Assembly (NCBI GenBank): GCA_963751615.1
Contig: CAVVVG010000006.1
Span: forward strand, 124,001-188,000
Source: Palsa-892 sp963751615
GTDB taxonomy: Bacteria; Pseudomonadota; Alphaproteobacteria; Rhizobiales; Xanthobacteraceae
Reading direction: 5' to 3'
Length of the DNA: 64,000 nt
Position numbers and translations under genes: made by a program. The notes beneath the pieces were generated by a model. That model ran no database searches. It saw only the letters and a list, made by a program, of their open reading frames with translations, and was not told where the DNA came from. The first letter of the stretch is position 1. Each line of letters begins with the position of its first letter. Positions 9,209 to 17,737 of this stretch are shown here, piece by piece.

Positions 9209-9841
9209 ATGTTCACACGGCGTGCGCAGCTTTCCTTTATCGCCTTTCTTATCATCCTCCCTGACTTGTTCGTCCTTGCTGCCGAAGGCGACCAAAATTC
9301 ACGCTGGTGTCACGGAGAAGACAACGCCACAGCCGAACAGAGACTTAACGGTTGCACGGCAGTCATCAAGCAAAACAGTAATCATGACAACGTCGCCTAC
9401 GCTTACAACGCACGCGGCAGTCAATATTATTACAATGGTCTGCATACGCGTGCGATTAAGGATTACGATCACGCAATCCGGCTCAAGCCGGATTATGCCC
9501 AAGCAGTGAATAACCGTTGTTGGGTCCGTGCGGTCGTAGGCCATTTGAACGATGCACTGAAGGATTGTGATAAAGCGGTGGAATTGCAGCCGAATGTGGG
9601 TAATTCGTTTGAGAACCGTGCATTCGTATATCTCAGGCTCGGCCAATTAAAGAAGGCGATTGCCGATTACAACAGAGCGCTGAAGCTCGACCCCGAGTCC
9701 GCCGATGATCTTTACGGACGCGGACTGGCGCGATTGAAGAGTGGTGACAAGGAAGGCGGCCAGGCTGATATTGCGGCGGCGAAAACCAAAAAGCCACGGA
9801 TTGTCGATGAATTTATTCGGTACGGGATCCGTGCACCTTAA
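9209..9841 (+). CDS. Exported tetratricopeptide-repeat protein
   Basis: The protein has an N-terminal signal peptide or anchor (FTRRAQLSFIAFLIILPDLF followed by VLAAEG) and then about four TPR units, visible as repeated blocks such as AYNARGSQYYYNGLHTRAIK, DYDHAIRLKPDYAQA and DYNRALKLDPESADD. TPR proteins are scaffolds for protein complexes; no partner is evident. ATG 9209 has an AAGGTGAG sequence in front and opens the signal peptide; an in-frame ATG at 9167 overlaps the GST stop (ATGA) and would place 14 residues before it. The two cysteines near the mature N-terminus may form a disulfide in the periplasm. Confidence 0.8.
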   Translation: MFTRRAQLSFIAFLIILPDLFVLAAEGDQNSRWCHGEDNATAEQRLNGCTAVIKQNSNHDNVAYAYNARGSQYYYNGLHTRAIKDYDHAIRLKPDYAQAVNNRCWVRAVVGHLNDALKDCDKAVELQPNVGNSFENRAFVYLRLGQLKKAIADYNRALKLDPESADDLYGRGLARLKSGDKEGGQADIAAAKTKKPRIVDEFIRYGIRAP

Positions 9842-9993
9842 AAAGAGTATTTGGCGCGTTCATCAGTGTCAGAATGAGAAAGTCCGTATTCGAAATATGG
9901 AATAATGCTTTACCGCGCCTGGGGACGCGCATAGCCTGTTTGCTGAACCGGGTGAATCGTTTTGATTCTATCCCGGCCGATAGGGAGAAAGTG

Positions 9994-10233
9994 ATGAAAT
10001 CGATCATATTCGCGGCTGCTCTCATATTCGTTGCGGGCAGCGCCCATGCCGCGTCTTGCAAGGTGGAAGCGAGCGACAAAAAGCTCGCCGGTGCCGCCAT
10101 GAATAGTTTTATGACAAAATGTGAAAAGGACGCAAAAGCTTCATGCGACAAAACAGCGATGGAGAAGAAACTTTCGGGGGCAGCCAAGAATAGCTTTACC
10201 AAAAAGTGCGTCAGCGACGCGGTAGGAAGCTAA
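9994..10233 (+). CDS. PsiF-repeat secreted protein
   Basis: This 79-residue protein carries a signal peptide (KSIIFAAALIFVAGSAHAAS) and two PsiF repeats, seen as KKLAGAAMNSFMTKCEKDA and KKLSGAAKNSFTKKCVSDA. PsiF repeats occur in small periplasmic proteins; the E. coli namesake is phosphate-starvation induced, but the biochemical role is unknown. Each repeat ends in a cysteine, with further cysteines between, so disulfides are likely. A GGGAG ribosome-binding site precedes the ATG and an intrinsic terminator follows, making it a monocistronic unit. Confidence 0.88.
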   Translation: MKSIIFAAALIFVAGSAHAASCKVEASDKKLAGAAMNSFMTKCEKDAKASCDKTAMEKKLSGAAKNSFTKKCVSDAVGS

Positions 10234-10242
10234 AAAGAATTT

Positions 10243-10277
10243 ACCGGCCGCAGTCGAACTGCGGCCGGTGTTTTGCA
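10243..10277 (+). terminator. Intrinsic terminator of the PsiF gene
   Basis: A perfect 11-bp stem (ACCGGCCGCAG at 10243-10253, CTGCGGCCGGT at 10259-10269) with loop TCGAA, followed by GTTTTGC. It lies 10 bp after the PsiF stop. Confidence 0.85.
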
Positions 10278-10319
10278 TAAAAGAGGCTTAAAGCGATTTA
10301 ATTTTAAAGGCGGATTTGC

Positions 10320-10689
10320 ATGACTTTACGTTTCATTTCGAAAGATACAGTTAGTCTCGGCGCTTTGCTTGCGCTCGGAGCTTTTGCCAAAGCGCCTCCT
10401 TTTATCGCGAGCGCAACTGCTGCTGAGAATGTTGTCATCGCTCAGTTACTATTATCCACAACCCGGTTATGGACGGAACGCCGATCCCTACTATCGTCCT
10501 CAATATATTAATCCGAAGCACACGTGCATTCAAAAGGCTGGAGATATCTTCCGTATTCCTTCGAAAGATGTGCGCGCTATCGATCTGCGTCAGATTGATC
10601 GCGACGTATATCAGATGGTGGTTTCGGGTCGGGGCCGGACGGCTTACTGCACCGCCGACACCCGGGGCAATGTTCTCAGCATCCAATAA
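10320..10689 (+). CDS. Small secreted protein (frameshifted)
   Basis: The first frame gives a signal-peptide-like N-terminus (VSLGALLALGAFAKAPPF, ending ASATAAENVVIAQ). The second frame gives the mature part, YYYPQPGYGRNADPYYRPQY, followed by a folded-looking segment with KAGDIFRIPSKDVRAIDL and GRGRTAYCTADTRGNVLS. The two join if one base near 10440-10446 is removed, giving about 122 residues. The tyrosine/proline-rich linker resembles small rhizobial secreted proteins, but I cannot assign a family. Because the two halves make one coherent exported protein, the shift is probably a sequencing error. Confidence 0.6.
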
Positions 10690-10708
10690 AATTAAATCGG
10701 TTTGAATT

Positions 10709-10750
10709 AACGGGCGCTTGCTAAATGAAAGGCACTCGTTTTCATTTTTG
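10709..10750 (+). terminator. Probable intrinsic terminator
   Basis: An imperfect hairpin (AACGGGCGCT at 10709-10718 against GGCACTCGTT at 10731-10740, nine of ten positions pairing if wobble is allowed) followed by TTCATTTTTG. It lies 20 bp after the secreted-protein stop. Confidence 0.5.
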
Positions 10751-10907
10751 ATAGGCATTTTACTTATGTTTGTATGCTTGACGGCATATATGCGAGCCGT
10801 GCACTCTGATTATACGAGATGGAGCGGGGACGGCTTCAGAACAAAATTGGAAACCGGCGCCAAATGATTTTATTTTGAGCGCCAATCAACGAAACAGGAG
10901 CGTGACT

Positions 10908-11258
10908 ATGAGCATTCTTGGAAGCATTATGAGTGCAATTTTCGGCACCAAGGCGCAGGCCGGCGAGGCGGCTACGCCTGGTGCGGCTGCTGGAAGCGGC
11001 GTCGATGTGGCAGCGATCTTGGACAAATTGGCGAAAGAAAATCCGGAAAAGCTAGATTGGAAAAACTCGATCGTCGATCTGATGAAGTTGCTAAAATTGG
11101 ATTCAAGCTTCTCGGCGCGTAAGCAGCTCGCAAAAGATCTGAATTACACTGGGGACACCAATGACTCGGCCAAAATGAATGTCTGGCTGCATGCTCAGGT
11201 GATGCAGAAAGTCGCTGCGAATGGTGGCAAGGTGCCAGCAGATCTGCTGAAGCACTGA
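10908..11258 (+). CDS. DUF3597 domain protein
   Basis: The 116-residue protein begins with SILGSIMSAIFG and contains VDVAAILDKLAKENPEKLDW, KNSIVDLMKLLKLDSSFSAR and ARKQLAKDLNYTGD, the pattern of DUF3597. These proteins are small, soluble and widespread in proteobacteria; no function is established. A CAGGAG ribosome-binding site supports ATG 10908; an in-frame TTG at 10875 would add 11 residues outside the domain. The alanine/glycine-rich linker at about residues 15-30 separates a short N-terminal helix from the domain. Confidence 0.85.
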   Translation: MSILGSIMSAIFGTKAQAGEAATPGAAAGSGVDVAAILDKLAKENPEKLDWKNSIVDLMKLLKLDSSFSARKQLAKDLNYTGDTNDSAKMNVWLHAQVMQKVAANGGKVPADLLKH

Positions 11259-11378
11259 CGCTCTGATTGGCACTAATGTACGGTGCGCTCCTCCGCGGGC
11301 GCGCCATCATGATTTCCGGAAAGTTTGCACGAACGGCGGGTTTGCGGCCACTTTGACTAATAACCGAAGCAAATTTTC

Positions 11379-11795
11379 ATGCGCCAATCTCAGCACGCCC
11401 TCACCATAACAACCAAGGGCAAAGGGCTCGTCGAGATTACGCAAGAAGTACAGCGCTGGGTCGAGGGGCAGGGGATTACTACCGGCCTGCTCACGCTGTT
11501 TTGCCGACATACTTCGGCTTCGCTCCTAATCCAGGAGAATGCCGACACGGATGTAAGGACGGACCTCGAAACTTTCTTCGACGATATCGCGCCTGAAACG
11601 CGTGAATATGTGCACAAGACCGAGGGGCCTGACGACATGCCAGCGCATATCCGTGCGGCGCTAACGGAAGTACATCTATCGATCCCGATCGTTTCCGGTG
11701 CGCTCGCACTCGGGACCTGGCAGGGGATTTATCTATTTGAGCACCGCCGCGCTGCGCACCGCCGCGAGGTGACGATTCACCTGGTAGGAGAATAG
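11379..11795 (+). CDS. YjbQ/UPF0047 family protein
   Basis: This 138-residue protein matches the YjbQ (UPF0047) family: FCRHTSASLLIQENADTDV, a long acidic middle region, and the ending LGTWQGIYLFEHRRAAHRR with conserved His residues. Family members form trimers with a metal-binding His cluster, and E. coli YjbQ has weak thiamine-phosphate-synthase activity; the physiological role is unsettled. Length and start are normal for the family. It stands alone between DUF3597 and the convergent uvrA. Confidence 0.9.
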   Translation: MRQSQHALTITTKGKGLVEITQEVQRWVEGQGITTGLLTLFCRHTSASLLIQENADTDVRTDLETFFDDIAPETREYVHKTEGPDDMPAHIRAALTEVHLSIPIVSGALALGTWQGIYLFEHRRAAHRREVTIHLVGE

Positions 11796-11924
11796 ACCTT
11801 CGATAACTTGCCGATTTTGAGAATACTAGTTTCCGCTCGTTGAATTTGAGCAAGAAGAGGGCTCGAAGATAAAAATATTATAGTAGCAAGCAGAAAAAAG
11901 TATTGGGTTTGTAATCAGTTTTAC

Positions 11925-14828
11925 TCACTCCGCCGCTACGCTCCGCTTCTTCTTTGAGCCGCGCGCCAGAACCGGTTTGAGAAACTCGCCCGTATAGCTC
12001 CGCTTTGCGCGCGTAATGTCTTCCGGCGTTCCCGCCGCAACGATTTCACCGCCGCCGTCGCCGCCTTCAGGCCCGAGATCGATGATCCAATCGGCAGTCT
12101 TGATGACTTCAAGATTGTGCTCGATCACCACGACCGTGTTACCAGTGTCAACCAACTCGTGCAGCACTTCCAAAAGCTTTGCCACATCGTGGAAGTGGAG
12201 GCCGGTCGTCGGCTCGTCGAGAATATAGAGTGTGCGGCCGGTCGCACGTTTTGATAGCTCCTTCGCGAGTTTTACGCGCTGTGCCTCGCCACCGGACAGC
12301 GTTGTCGCCTGTTGGCCGATATGGATGTAGTCGAGACCGACGCGCGCAAGCGTTTCTAATACTTTGCGGATCGCGGGCACGGCTGAAAATAGCTCCAGGC
12401 CTTCCTCGACGGTCATATCGAGCACATCGGCGATGGACTTGTCCTTGAATGTGACTTCCAGCGTCTCGCGGTTATAACGCTTGCCCTTGCATACGTCACA
12501 GGTGACGTACACATCCGGCAGGAAGTGCATTTCGATCTTGATGACGCCGTCGCCTTGACAGGCTTCGCACCGGCCACCTTTCACGTTGAAGGAAAAGCGA
12601 CCGGGTTCGTAACCGCGTGCACGCGCTTCCGGGAGGCCCGCATACCACTCGCGAATCGGAGTGAATGCGCCCGTATAAGTCGCCGGATTTGAACGCGGCG
12701 TGCGGCCGATCGGCGATTGGTCGATATCGATGACTTTGTCGAGATGCTCAAGACCCTTGATCGCTTCATGCGGTGCAGGGGCATCGTGTGCGTCGTTCAA
12801 TCGCCTCGCCACTGCCTTATAAAGCGTATCGATGAGCAACGTCGATTTTCCACCGCCGGAAACGCCGGTAATGCAGGTGAAAAGCCCCAAGGGAATCTCT
12901 GCATCGATGTTCTTAAGATTATTGCCGCGGGCCCCAACGATCTTGAGCTGTCGTGCTGAGTTCAGCTTGCGTCGCTCTGGCACGCCCACTTCGAGTTCAC
13001 CTGAGAGATATTTTCCCGTGATCGAGTCCCGCGCATTTATAATATCTTTGCTTGTTCCGCTGGCGATGATCTTGCCTCCGTGTATACCGGCTCCAGGTCC
13101 GATATCGACAAGAAAATCGGCTGTGCGGATAGCGTCTTCATCATGCTCAACGACGATAACCGTATTTCCGAGATCGCGGAGCCGCTGCAGCGTTTCCAAT
13201 AGCCGCGCATTGTCGCGTTGATGCAAGCCGATGGACGGTTCGTCGAGAACATAAAGAACGCCCGTCAAGCCAGAGCCGATCTGTGAAGCGAGGCGTATGC
13301 GCTGACTCTCGCCACCAGAGAGTGTGCCGGAAGGACGCGCCAGCGTCAGATATTCCAGGCCGACGTCGACGAGAAACGTAAGGCGTTCGCGAATTTCCTT
13401 CAGAATGCGGACGCCGATCTCGTTTTGCTTATGTGTCAGTGCTTTTGGCAGCGCTTCAAACCAACCGTGAGCATTTTTGACGGAAAGCTCAGTAACTTCG
13501 GCAATGTGCTTTTTGTCAATTTTTACGCAAAGCGCTTCCGGCTTGAGCCGATAACCTTTGCACGCTTTACAAGGAATTGAGGCAAAATACTTCTGGATGT
13601 CTTCGCGCGCCCATTCGCTTTCCGTCTCACGAAATCGCCGTTCCAGGTTCACGACCACACCCTCGAACGGTTTCCTCGTCTCGAATGAACGCATTCCGTC
13701 ATCATAAATAAACCTCACTTCGTCTTCGCCTGAACCGTACAAGATCACGTCGCGGAGTTTCTTCGGCAGTTCTCTCCATGGCATATTTAGTGAAAATTTA
13801 TACTTACGCCCAAGCGCTTCCAGCGTTTGCGTATAATAGGGCGATGACGAACGTGACCAAGGCGCAATTGCCCCTTGGCGAAGTGTCTTCGATGGGTCGG
13901 GTATCACGAGATCCGCGTCGATTTCCTGCTCGACACCTAAGCCATCGCAAGCCGGGCAGGCCCCATGCGGGCTGTTGAATGAAAACAGCCTTGGTTCGAT
14001 CTCTTCGATCGTGAAACCGGAAACCGGGCAGGCAAATTTTTGCGAGAATAGAATGCGCTTGTGTGAGCCGTCCTTTTCCTTTTCATCAGCTAACTCTACG
14101 AAGGCTAGTCCATCAGCCAGCTTCAGAGCGGTCTCGAACAAATCCGCAAGCCGCGTCTTGATATCTTGGCGCACGACGAGCCGATCCACTACGACATCGA
14201 TGTCGTGCTTCAGCTTCTTATCGAGGCTGGGCGCTTCGGAAATTTCGTAGAATTTGCCGTCGATTTTCACGCGCTGAAAGCCACGCTTCAGAAATTCAGC
14301 GAGGTCCTTCTTATATTCGCCTTTCCGCCCCCGAACGACGGGTGCAAGGAGATAAATGCGTATGCCCTCATTCAATTCCAGTACTCGATCGACCATTTGC
14401 GAGACGGATTGGCTTTCGATTGGAAGACCGGTTGCGGGTGAATAAGGCACACCGACACGTGCCCACAGGAGCCGCATGTAGTCGTAAATTTCGGTTACCG
14501 TGCCGACGGTCGAGCGTGGATTACGCGATGTCGATTTCTGTTCGATAGAAATTGCCGGAGATAAACCGTCAATACGGTCGACATCCGGTTTTTGCATCAT
14601 TTCAAGGAACTGTCGGGCATAAGCCGAGAGCAATTCAACATAGCGCCGTTGTCCCTCGGCATAGATCGTATCGAAAGCGAGCGATGATTTGCCCGAACCT
14701 GAGAGCCCCGTGAACACCACGAGTTGGTCACGTGGAATATCGAGATCGAGGTTCTTCAGATTATGTTCGCGTGCACCGCGCACGGAAATTATCCGGTTGT
14801 CAGGGCGTTTGAGGACGGAACGGCTCAT
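11925..14828 (-). CDS. uvrA: UvrA, excinuclease ABC subunit A
   Basis: UvrA is the damage-sensing ATPase that loads UvrB in nucleotide excision repair. The 967-residue protein is complete: first Walker A FTGLSGSGKSSLAFDTIYAE at about residue 40, a zinc module with CPVSGF and CPACDGLG, first signature LSGGESQRIRLA, second Walker A ITGVSGGGKSTLLIDTL, second zinc finger CEACQGDG/CDVCKGKRY, and final signature LSGGEAQRVKLA. It starts 105 bp downstream of the TPR-methyltransferase on the same strand, so it may share that gene's promoter, where a LexA-type box lies. No strong Shine-Dalgarno sequence is seen before the ATG. Confidence 0.98.
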   Translation of the reverse strand: MSRSVLKRPDNRIISVRGAREHNLKNLDLDIPRDQLVVFTGLSGSGKSSLAFDTIYAEGQRRYVELLSAYARQFLEMMQKPDVDRIDGLSPAISIEQKSTSRNPRSTVGTVTEIYDYMRLLWARVGVPYSPATGLPIESQSVSQMVDRVLELNEGIRIYLLAPVVRGRKGEYKKDLAEFLKRGFQRVKIDGKFYEISEAPSLDKKLKHDIDVVVDRLVVRQDIKTRLADLFETALKLADGLAFVELADEKEKDGSHKRILFSQKFACPVSGFTIEEIEPRLFSFNSPHGACPACDGLGVEQEIDADLVIPDPSKTLRQGAIAPWSRSSSPYYTQTLEALGRKYKFSLNMPWRELPKKLRDVILYGSGEDEVRFIYDDGMRSFETRKPFEGVVVNLERRFRETESEWAREDIQKYFASIPCKACKGYRLKPEALCVKIDKKHIAEVTELSVKNAHGWFEALPKALTHKQNEIGVRILKEIRERLTFLVDVGLEYLTLARPSGTLSGGESQRIRLASQIGSGLTGVLYVLDEPSIGLHQRDNARLLETLQRLRDLGNTVIVVEHDEDAIRTADFLVDIGPGAGIHGGKIIASGTSKDIINARDSITGKYLSGELEVGVPERRKLNSARQLKIVGARGNNLKNIDAEIPLGLFTCITGVSGGGKSTLLIDTLYKAVARRLNDAHDAPAPHEAIKGLEHLDKVIDIDQSPIGRTPRSNPATYTGAFTPIREWYAGLPEARARGYEPGRFSFNVKGGRCEACQGDGVIKIEMHFLPDVYVTCDVCKGKRYNRETLEVTFKDKSIADVLDMTVEEGLELFSAVPAIRKVLETLARVGLDYIHIGQQATTLSGGEAQRVKLAKELSKRATGRTLYILDEPTTGLHFHDVAKLLEVLHELVDTGNTVVVIEHNLEVIKTADWIIDLGPEGGDGGGEIVAAGTPEDITRAKRSYTGEFLKPVLARGSKKKRSVAAE

Positions 14829-14933
14829 TAAAGAACTGTCGGTTGGATCGGGCCAATAGGGAGAATATGAACGTAGTTAGCACGAGGATGTTTTGCTACC
14901 GCTGAATGACGGAATTCAACGCGAAAAATTCTT

Positions 14934-16673
14934 TTAGCCTGTCGCTGCTTCGTGTTTTTGGACCCAAAACAGATACATATGCGCGAATGTATGAGGATAT
15001 TTTTCCTCAAACTGTGCCCAGTTGTCGAGATTGGTCTTCGCTTTGTCGACCGGGAACATTTCTCCATATTTCTTCAGCGTTTCCTCGCGAATGTCGAAAC
15101 CGATAAAGTCGAGCTGATTTTTCGCCAAAAATTGTTTGATCTGCCGCAATGTCAATCGAAGTTCATGCGAATGAAAGAGTAGATCGCGGCAATCGCTCAG
15201 ACTGTAAAAATCGGGAGACAGTGTCGCTTCTTTGATAGGTTCTCCATCGGGTAGGCCAATGATGTCCTCGCGGCAGCGTCGGATCTCCCCGGCGCTTTGG
15301 CCGTAGCCGCGATCAACGATGAACTTCCATGCCTGGGAAACTTGCTGGCGACCGAGCTCGCTATACAAACCGACATGCATGAAACCGCCAGGCCGCAGCA
15401 TAGACACCAATCCGTGCCACGCCTGGAACGGATCGGCCATATGATGCATTACACCGGTCGAGCTGATGACGTCGAAGCGGCGGGAAAGAGCCGGAAGTAG
15501 ATTGATGTCGGCCTGGTTGAACTCGATGTTCTTCAGGCCGAGCATCTCGCTCATTCTTTTAGCATAACCTAAACTCGCCAGACTGAGATCGACTGCTAGG
15601 ATGTTCGCGCCGCGGAATAGCCTGGCAAAACTGATAACCAGTTGTCCGGTTCCACAGCCCGCGACAAGAAAATCGGTGAGTTCACGCGCGGGAGCCTTGA
15701 AGCGGCCGAATGGGAATTTGGCCTTCAGGTAATCGTCGACCGTTAACATCTGCGAAGGCGACGCGACAATAACCCAACGAGGATAGGGATTTTCCTCGTA
15801 TTGTTCGCGAACCTTCCTCGAAACTGGGTCATTAATCTCCGTGAGACTAGGTATACGTTCACGTAATTGCTGCTCTCGCAACGGTTCGGAAACTTGTTGG
15901 GTTACGACCGCCTGGAAAACTGGCGGCCAGCTTGCGCGTTGAAGCGTATCGACTGAGGGCAGGCTGCTCAACGGAAAATAGGACGCGAGGGCGGCCAGAC
16001 GATGCGGCGGCACGGATTTTCCTTCCGCTAGCTCGGCGCTGATACCCCTGAGCAATTCCAGCGATTGCTCGGCCTCTTCTGTGATCTGCGAAAAAACGTA
16101 CTCATTGATGAAACATTGGCGCGCTAAAGCACACGAAAAAGAGAGCTGATAGGTAGGCACCTGCGGGTCATTGGCACTCGTAAGCATCGCAAAGCGCAAG
16201 CTGGTCAGTGCTTGTTCAATTTCGGCATCACGCAGCCGAGTTGACCCCAAAAAAAACAATAACGGGAAGTTCGTCGCTACTTGTTGAAATGATGGATTGC
16301 CAAGGATTTCGCGCGGCGGGAGACGCGCCGGCCAGCTTGCCTTGGCGCGTAGAATCAATTCCCGGATTGCTGCGTCGTCTTTCACGATTTGCGGGGCATA
16401 TCCGCGCTCGGCAAGCACAAACAGAGTTTGCGCTAGCGTTTCAAATGCTTCGCGGAAATTGGGTTTAAGCGTCAACGCTTTTTGTAAATGGGAGACGCCA
16501 TCCAAGGGGTTTCCCTGCATCACGAGCACGCGGCCAAGATTATTGTGCGCCTCGGCAAAACCGGGCTGCAATTGCAATGCCTGCTGATACCGTTTACGCG
16601 CCTTATTCAGACGGCCATGACTGGCAAGATCGTTGCCTTCATTGAAAAGATTGAGAGCGTTCTCGGCCGTCAT
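14934..16673 (-). CDS. TPR-containing class I SAM-dependent methyltransferase
   Basis: This 579-residue protein has two parts. Residues about 5-90 are TPR repeats (LFNEGNDLASHGRLNKARK, YQQALQLQPGFAEAHNNLG, HLQKALTLKPNFREAFE). After a helical middle region, residues about 330-470 form a class I methyltransferase: motif I FLVAGCGTGQLVISFA, an acidic strand end ILAVDLSLASLGYA, EFNQADINLLP, and FDVISSTGVMHHM. The conserved YEENPYPRWV before the domain is typical of this architecture. The target is unknown; TPRs suggest a protein substrate or partner. GTG 16682 is an alternative start; ATG 16673 is preferred. It lies between uvrA and ssb, both DNA-repair genes. Confidence 0.88.
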   Translation of the reverse strand: MTAENALNLFNEGNDLASHGRLNKARKRYQQALQLQPGFAEAHNNLGRVLVMQGNPLDGVSHLQKALTLKPNFREAFETLAQTLFVLAERGYAPQIVKDDAAIRELILRAKASWPARLPPREILGNPSFQQVATNFPLLFFLGSTRLRDAEIEQALTSLRFAMLTSANDPQVPTYQLSFSCALARQCFINEYVFSQITEEAEQSLELLRGISAELAEGKSVPPHRLAALASYFPLSSLPSVDTLQRASWPPVFQAVVTQQVSEPLREQQLRERIPSLTEINDPVSRKVREQYEENPYPRWVIVASPSQMLTVDDYLKAKFPFGRFKAPARELTDFLVAGCGTGQLVISFARLFRGANILAVDLSLASLGYAKRMSEMLGLKNIEFNQADINLLPALSRRFDVISSTGVMHHMADPFQAWHGLVSMLRPGGFMHVGLYSELGRQQVSQAWKFIVDRGYGQSAGEIRRCREDIIGLPDGEPIKEATLSPDFYSLSDCRDLLFHSHELRLTLRQIKQFLAKNQLDFIGFDIREETLKKYGEMFPVDKAKTNLDNWAQFEEKYPHTFAHMYLFWVQKHEAATG

Positions 16674-17147
16674 TGTTCTCACGTAACGTAAGAAAGGGAT
16701 TGCCTTGCTGATTGGTTCATCGCAATTTTTGCGCGCCGCTTATAGACCATTTGATGCCATCCCCATCAGGATAGATTGGCTGCGAGCGTGACCAGCAATT
16801 TTCCAGCCGGCCTGAAAGTTTGAGATGAACGTCGTTGTCGAAGCGCGTTCAGATAGGGGCAAAAGTTAATAACAGGGGACAAAAGACACCAGAACACCCA
16901 GCGAACATCGCTATGCGACAGGCTTAATCCAATCCGACAGCTTTTTGGGTAAATCTTGTGAAGCCGGCTTGCCTGCAACATCTAAAGGTACTAGAACGAA
17001 ACAAGAACACAACAATACGACCGAGTTGTGACAGCTTTCAACCTGCTGTGGAAAAATTGTTAAGGGTCGCTGCGCTGCGGCGTCGAAAGCTAGCTTGTGA
17101 ACTCGGCAGGGCGCAGTGTCGAGTGCAGCAAAAAAGCGGAGGCGGTT
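16674..17147. other. Divergent promoter region between the methyltransferase and ssb
   Basis: No coding sequence is supported. The region should hold the promoter for the minus-strand methyltransferase-uvrA pair and the plus-strand promoter of ssb. A match to the alphaproteobacterial LexA box is present at 16994-17008, listed separately. A GGAGG site precedes the ssb start. Confidence 0.6.
16994..17008. promoter_or_regulatory. LexA (SOS) box, GAAC-N7-GAAC
   Basis: The sequence GAAC GAAACAA GAAC is an exact match to the direct-repeat LexA operator of alphaproteobacteria (GTTC-N7-GTTC, or GAAC-N7-GAAC on the other strand). It lies about 140 bp upstream of ssb and about 320 bp upstream of the methyltransferase-uvrA pair. 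Control of one or both sides by LexA is inferred. Confidence 0.7.
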
Positions 17148-17636
17148 ATGGCGGGTAGCGTCAACAAGGTGATCTTGGTCGGGAATCTCGGCGCGGATCC
17201 TGAAATTCGGCGGACTTCGGACGGTCGTCCGATCGCAAACCTCCGTGTTGCCACGTCAAATTCATGGAAAGACAAGACCACCGGAGAACGCCGTGAGAAA
17301 ACCGAATGGCATCGGGTGGTGATCTTTAACGAGGGCCTCTGCCGCATTGCTGAGCAGTACCTAAAGAAGGGTGCGAAGGTCTACCTGGAAGGCCAGCTAC
17401 AAACTCGTAAATGGCAAGACAAGGAAGGCCAAGATCGATATTCGACTGAGGTTGTGCTGCAAGGGTTTAATTCACAACTCACCATGCTCGACAGCCGCGG
17501 AAGCGGAAGCGGTTCGCTCGACGAGCCCGGCGGCGAATTCGGTTCTTCCGGCCCACTGCGCGAACGGCGGCCTGCTGCCGCGGTCGGTACCGGGGCGGCC
17601 AAACGGGGTGATATGGAAGACGAGATTCCGTTCTGA
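17148..17636 (+). CDS. ssb: Single-stranded DNA-binding protein SSB
   Basis: SSB coats single-stranded DNA in replication and repair. This 162-residue protein has the OB-fold start SVNKVILVGNLGADPEIR, the TEWHRVVIF strand, KGAKVYLEGQLQTRKWQD, a glycine/proline-rich linker, and the acidic tip DMEDEIPF that recruits partner proteins. ATG 17148 has GGAGG in front; an in-frame start at 17097 would add 17 unrelated residues. A LexA box lies upstream. The reading frame of the following transporter opens across the ssb stop, suggesting coupling. Confidence 0.97.
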   Translation: MAGSVNKVILVGNLGADPEIRRTSDGRPIANLRVATSNSWKDKTTGERREKTEWHRVVIFNEGLCRIAEQYLKKGAKVYLEGQLQTRKWQDKEGQDRYSTEVVLQGFNSQLTMLDSRGSGSGSLDEPGGEFGSSGPLRERRPAAAVGTGAAKRGDMEDEIPF

Positions 17637-17737
17637 ATCTCGGCCCAATCAGCCTGATCGATCCGATATTTCTTGCGCTTATCGCGGCGATCCTGATTGG
17701 CGCTGCCGTTGTTGTTACCAAACATAGCCTAAACCAA

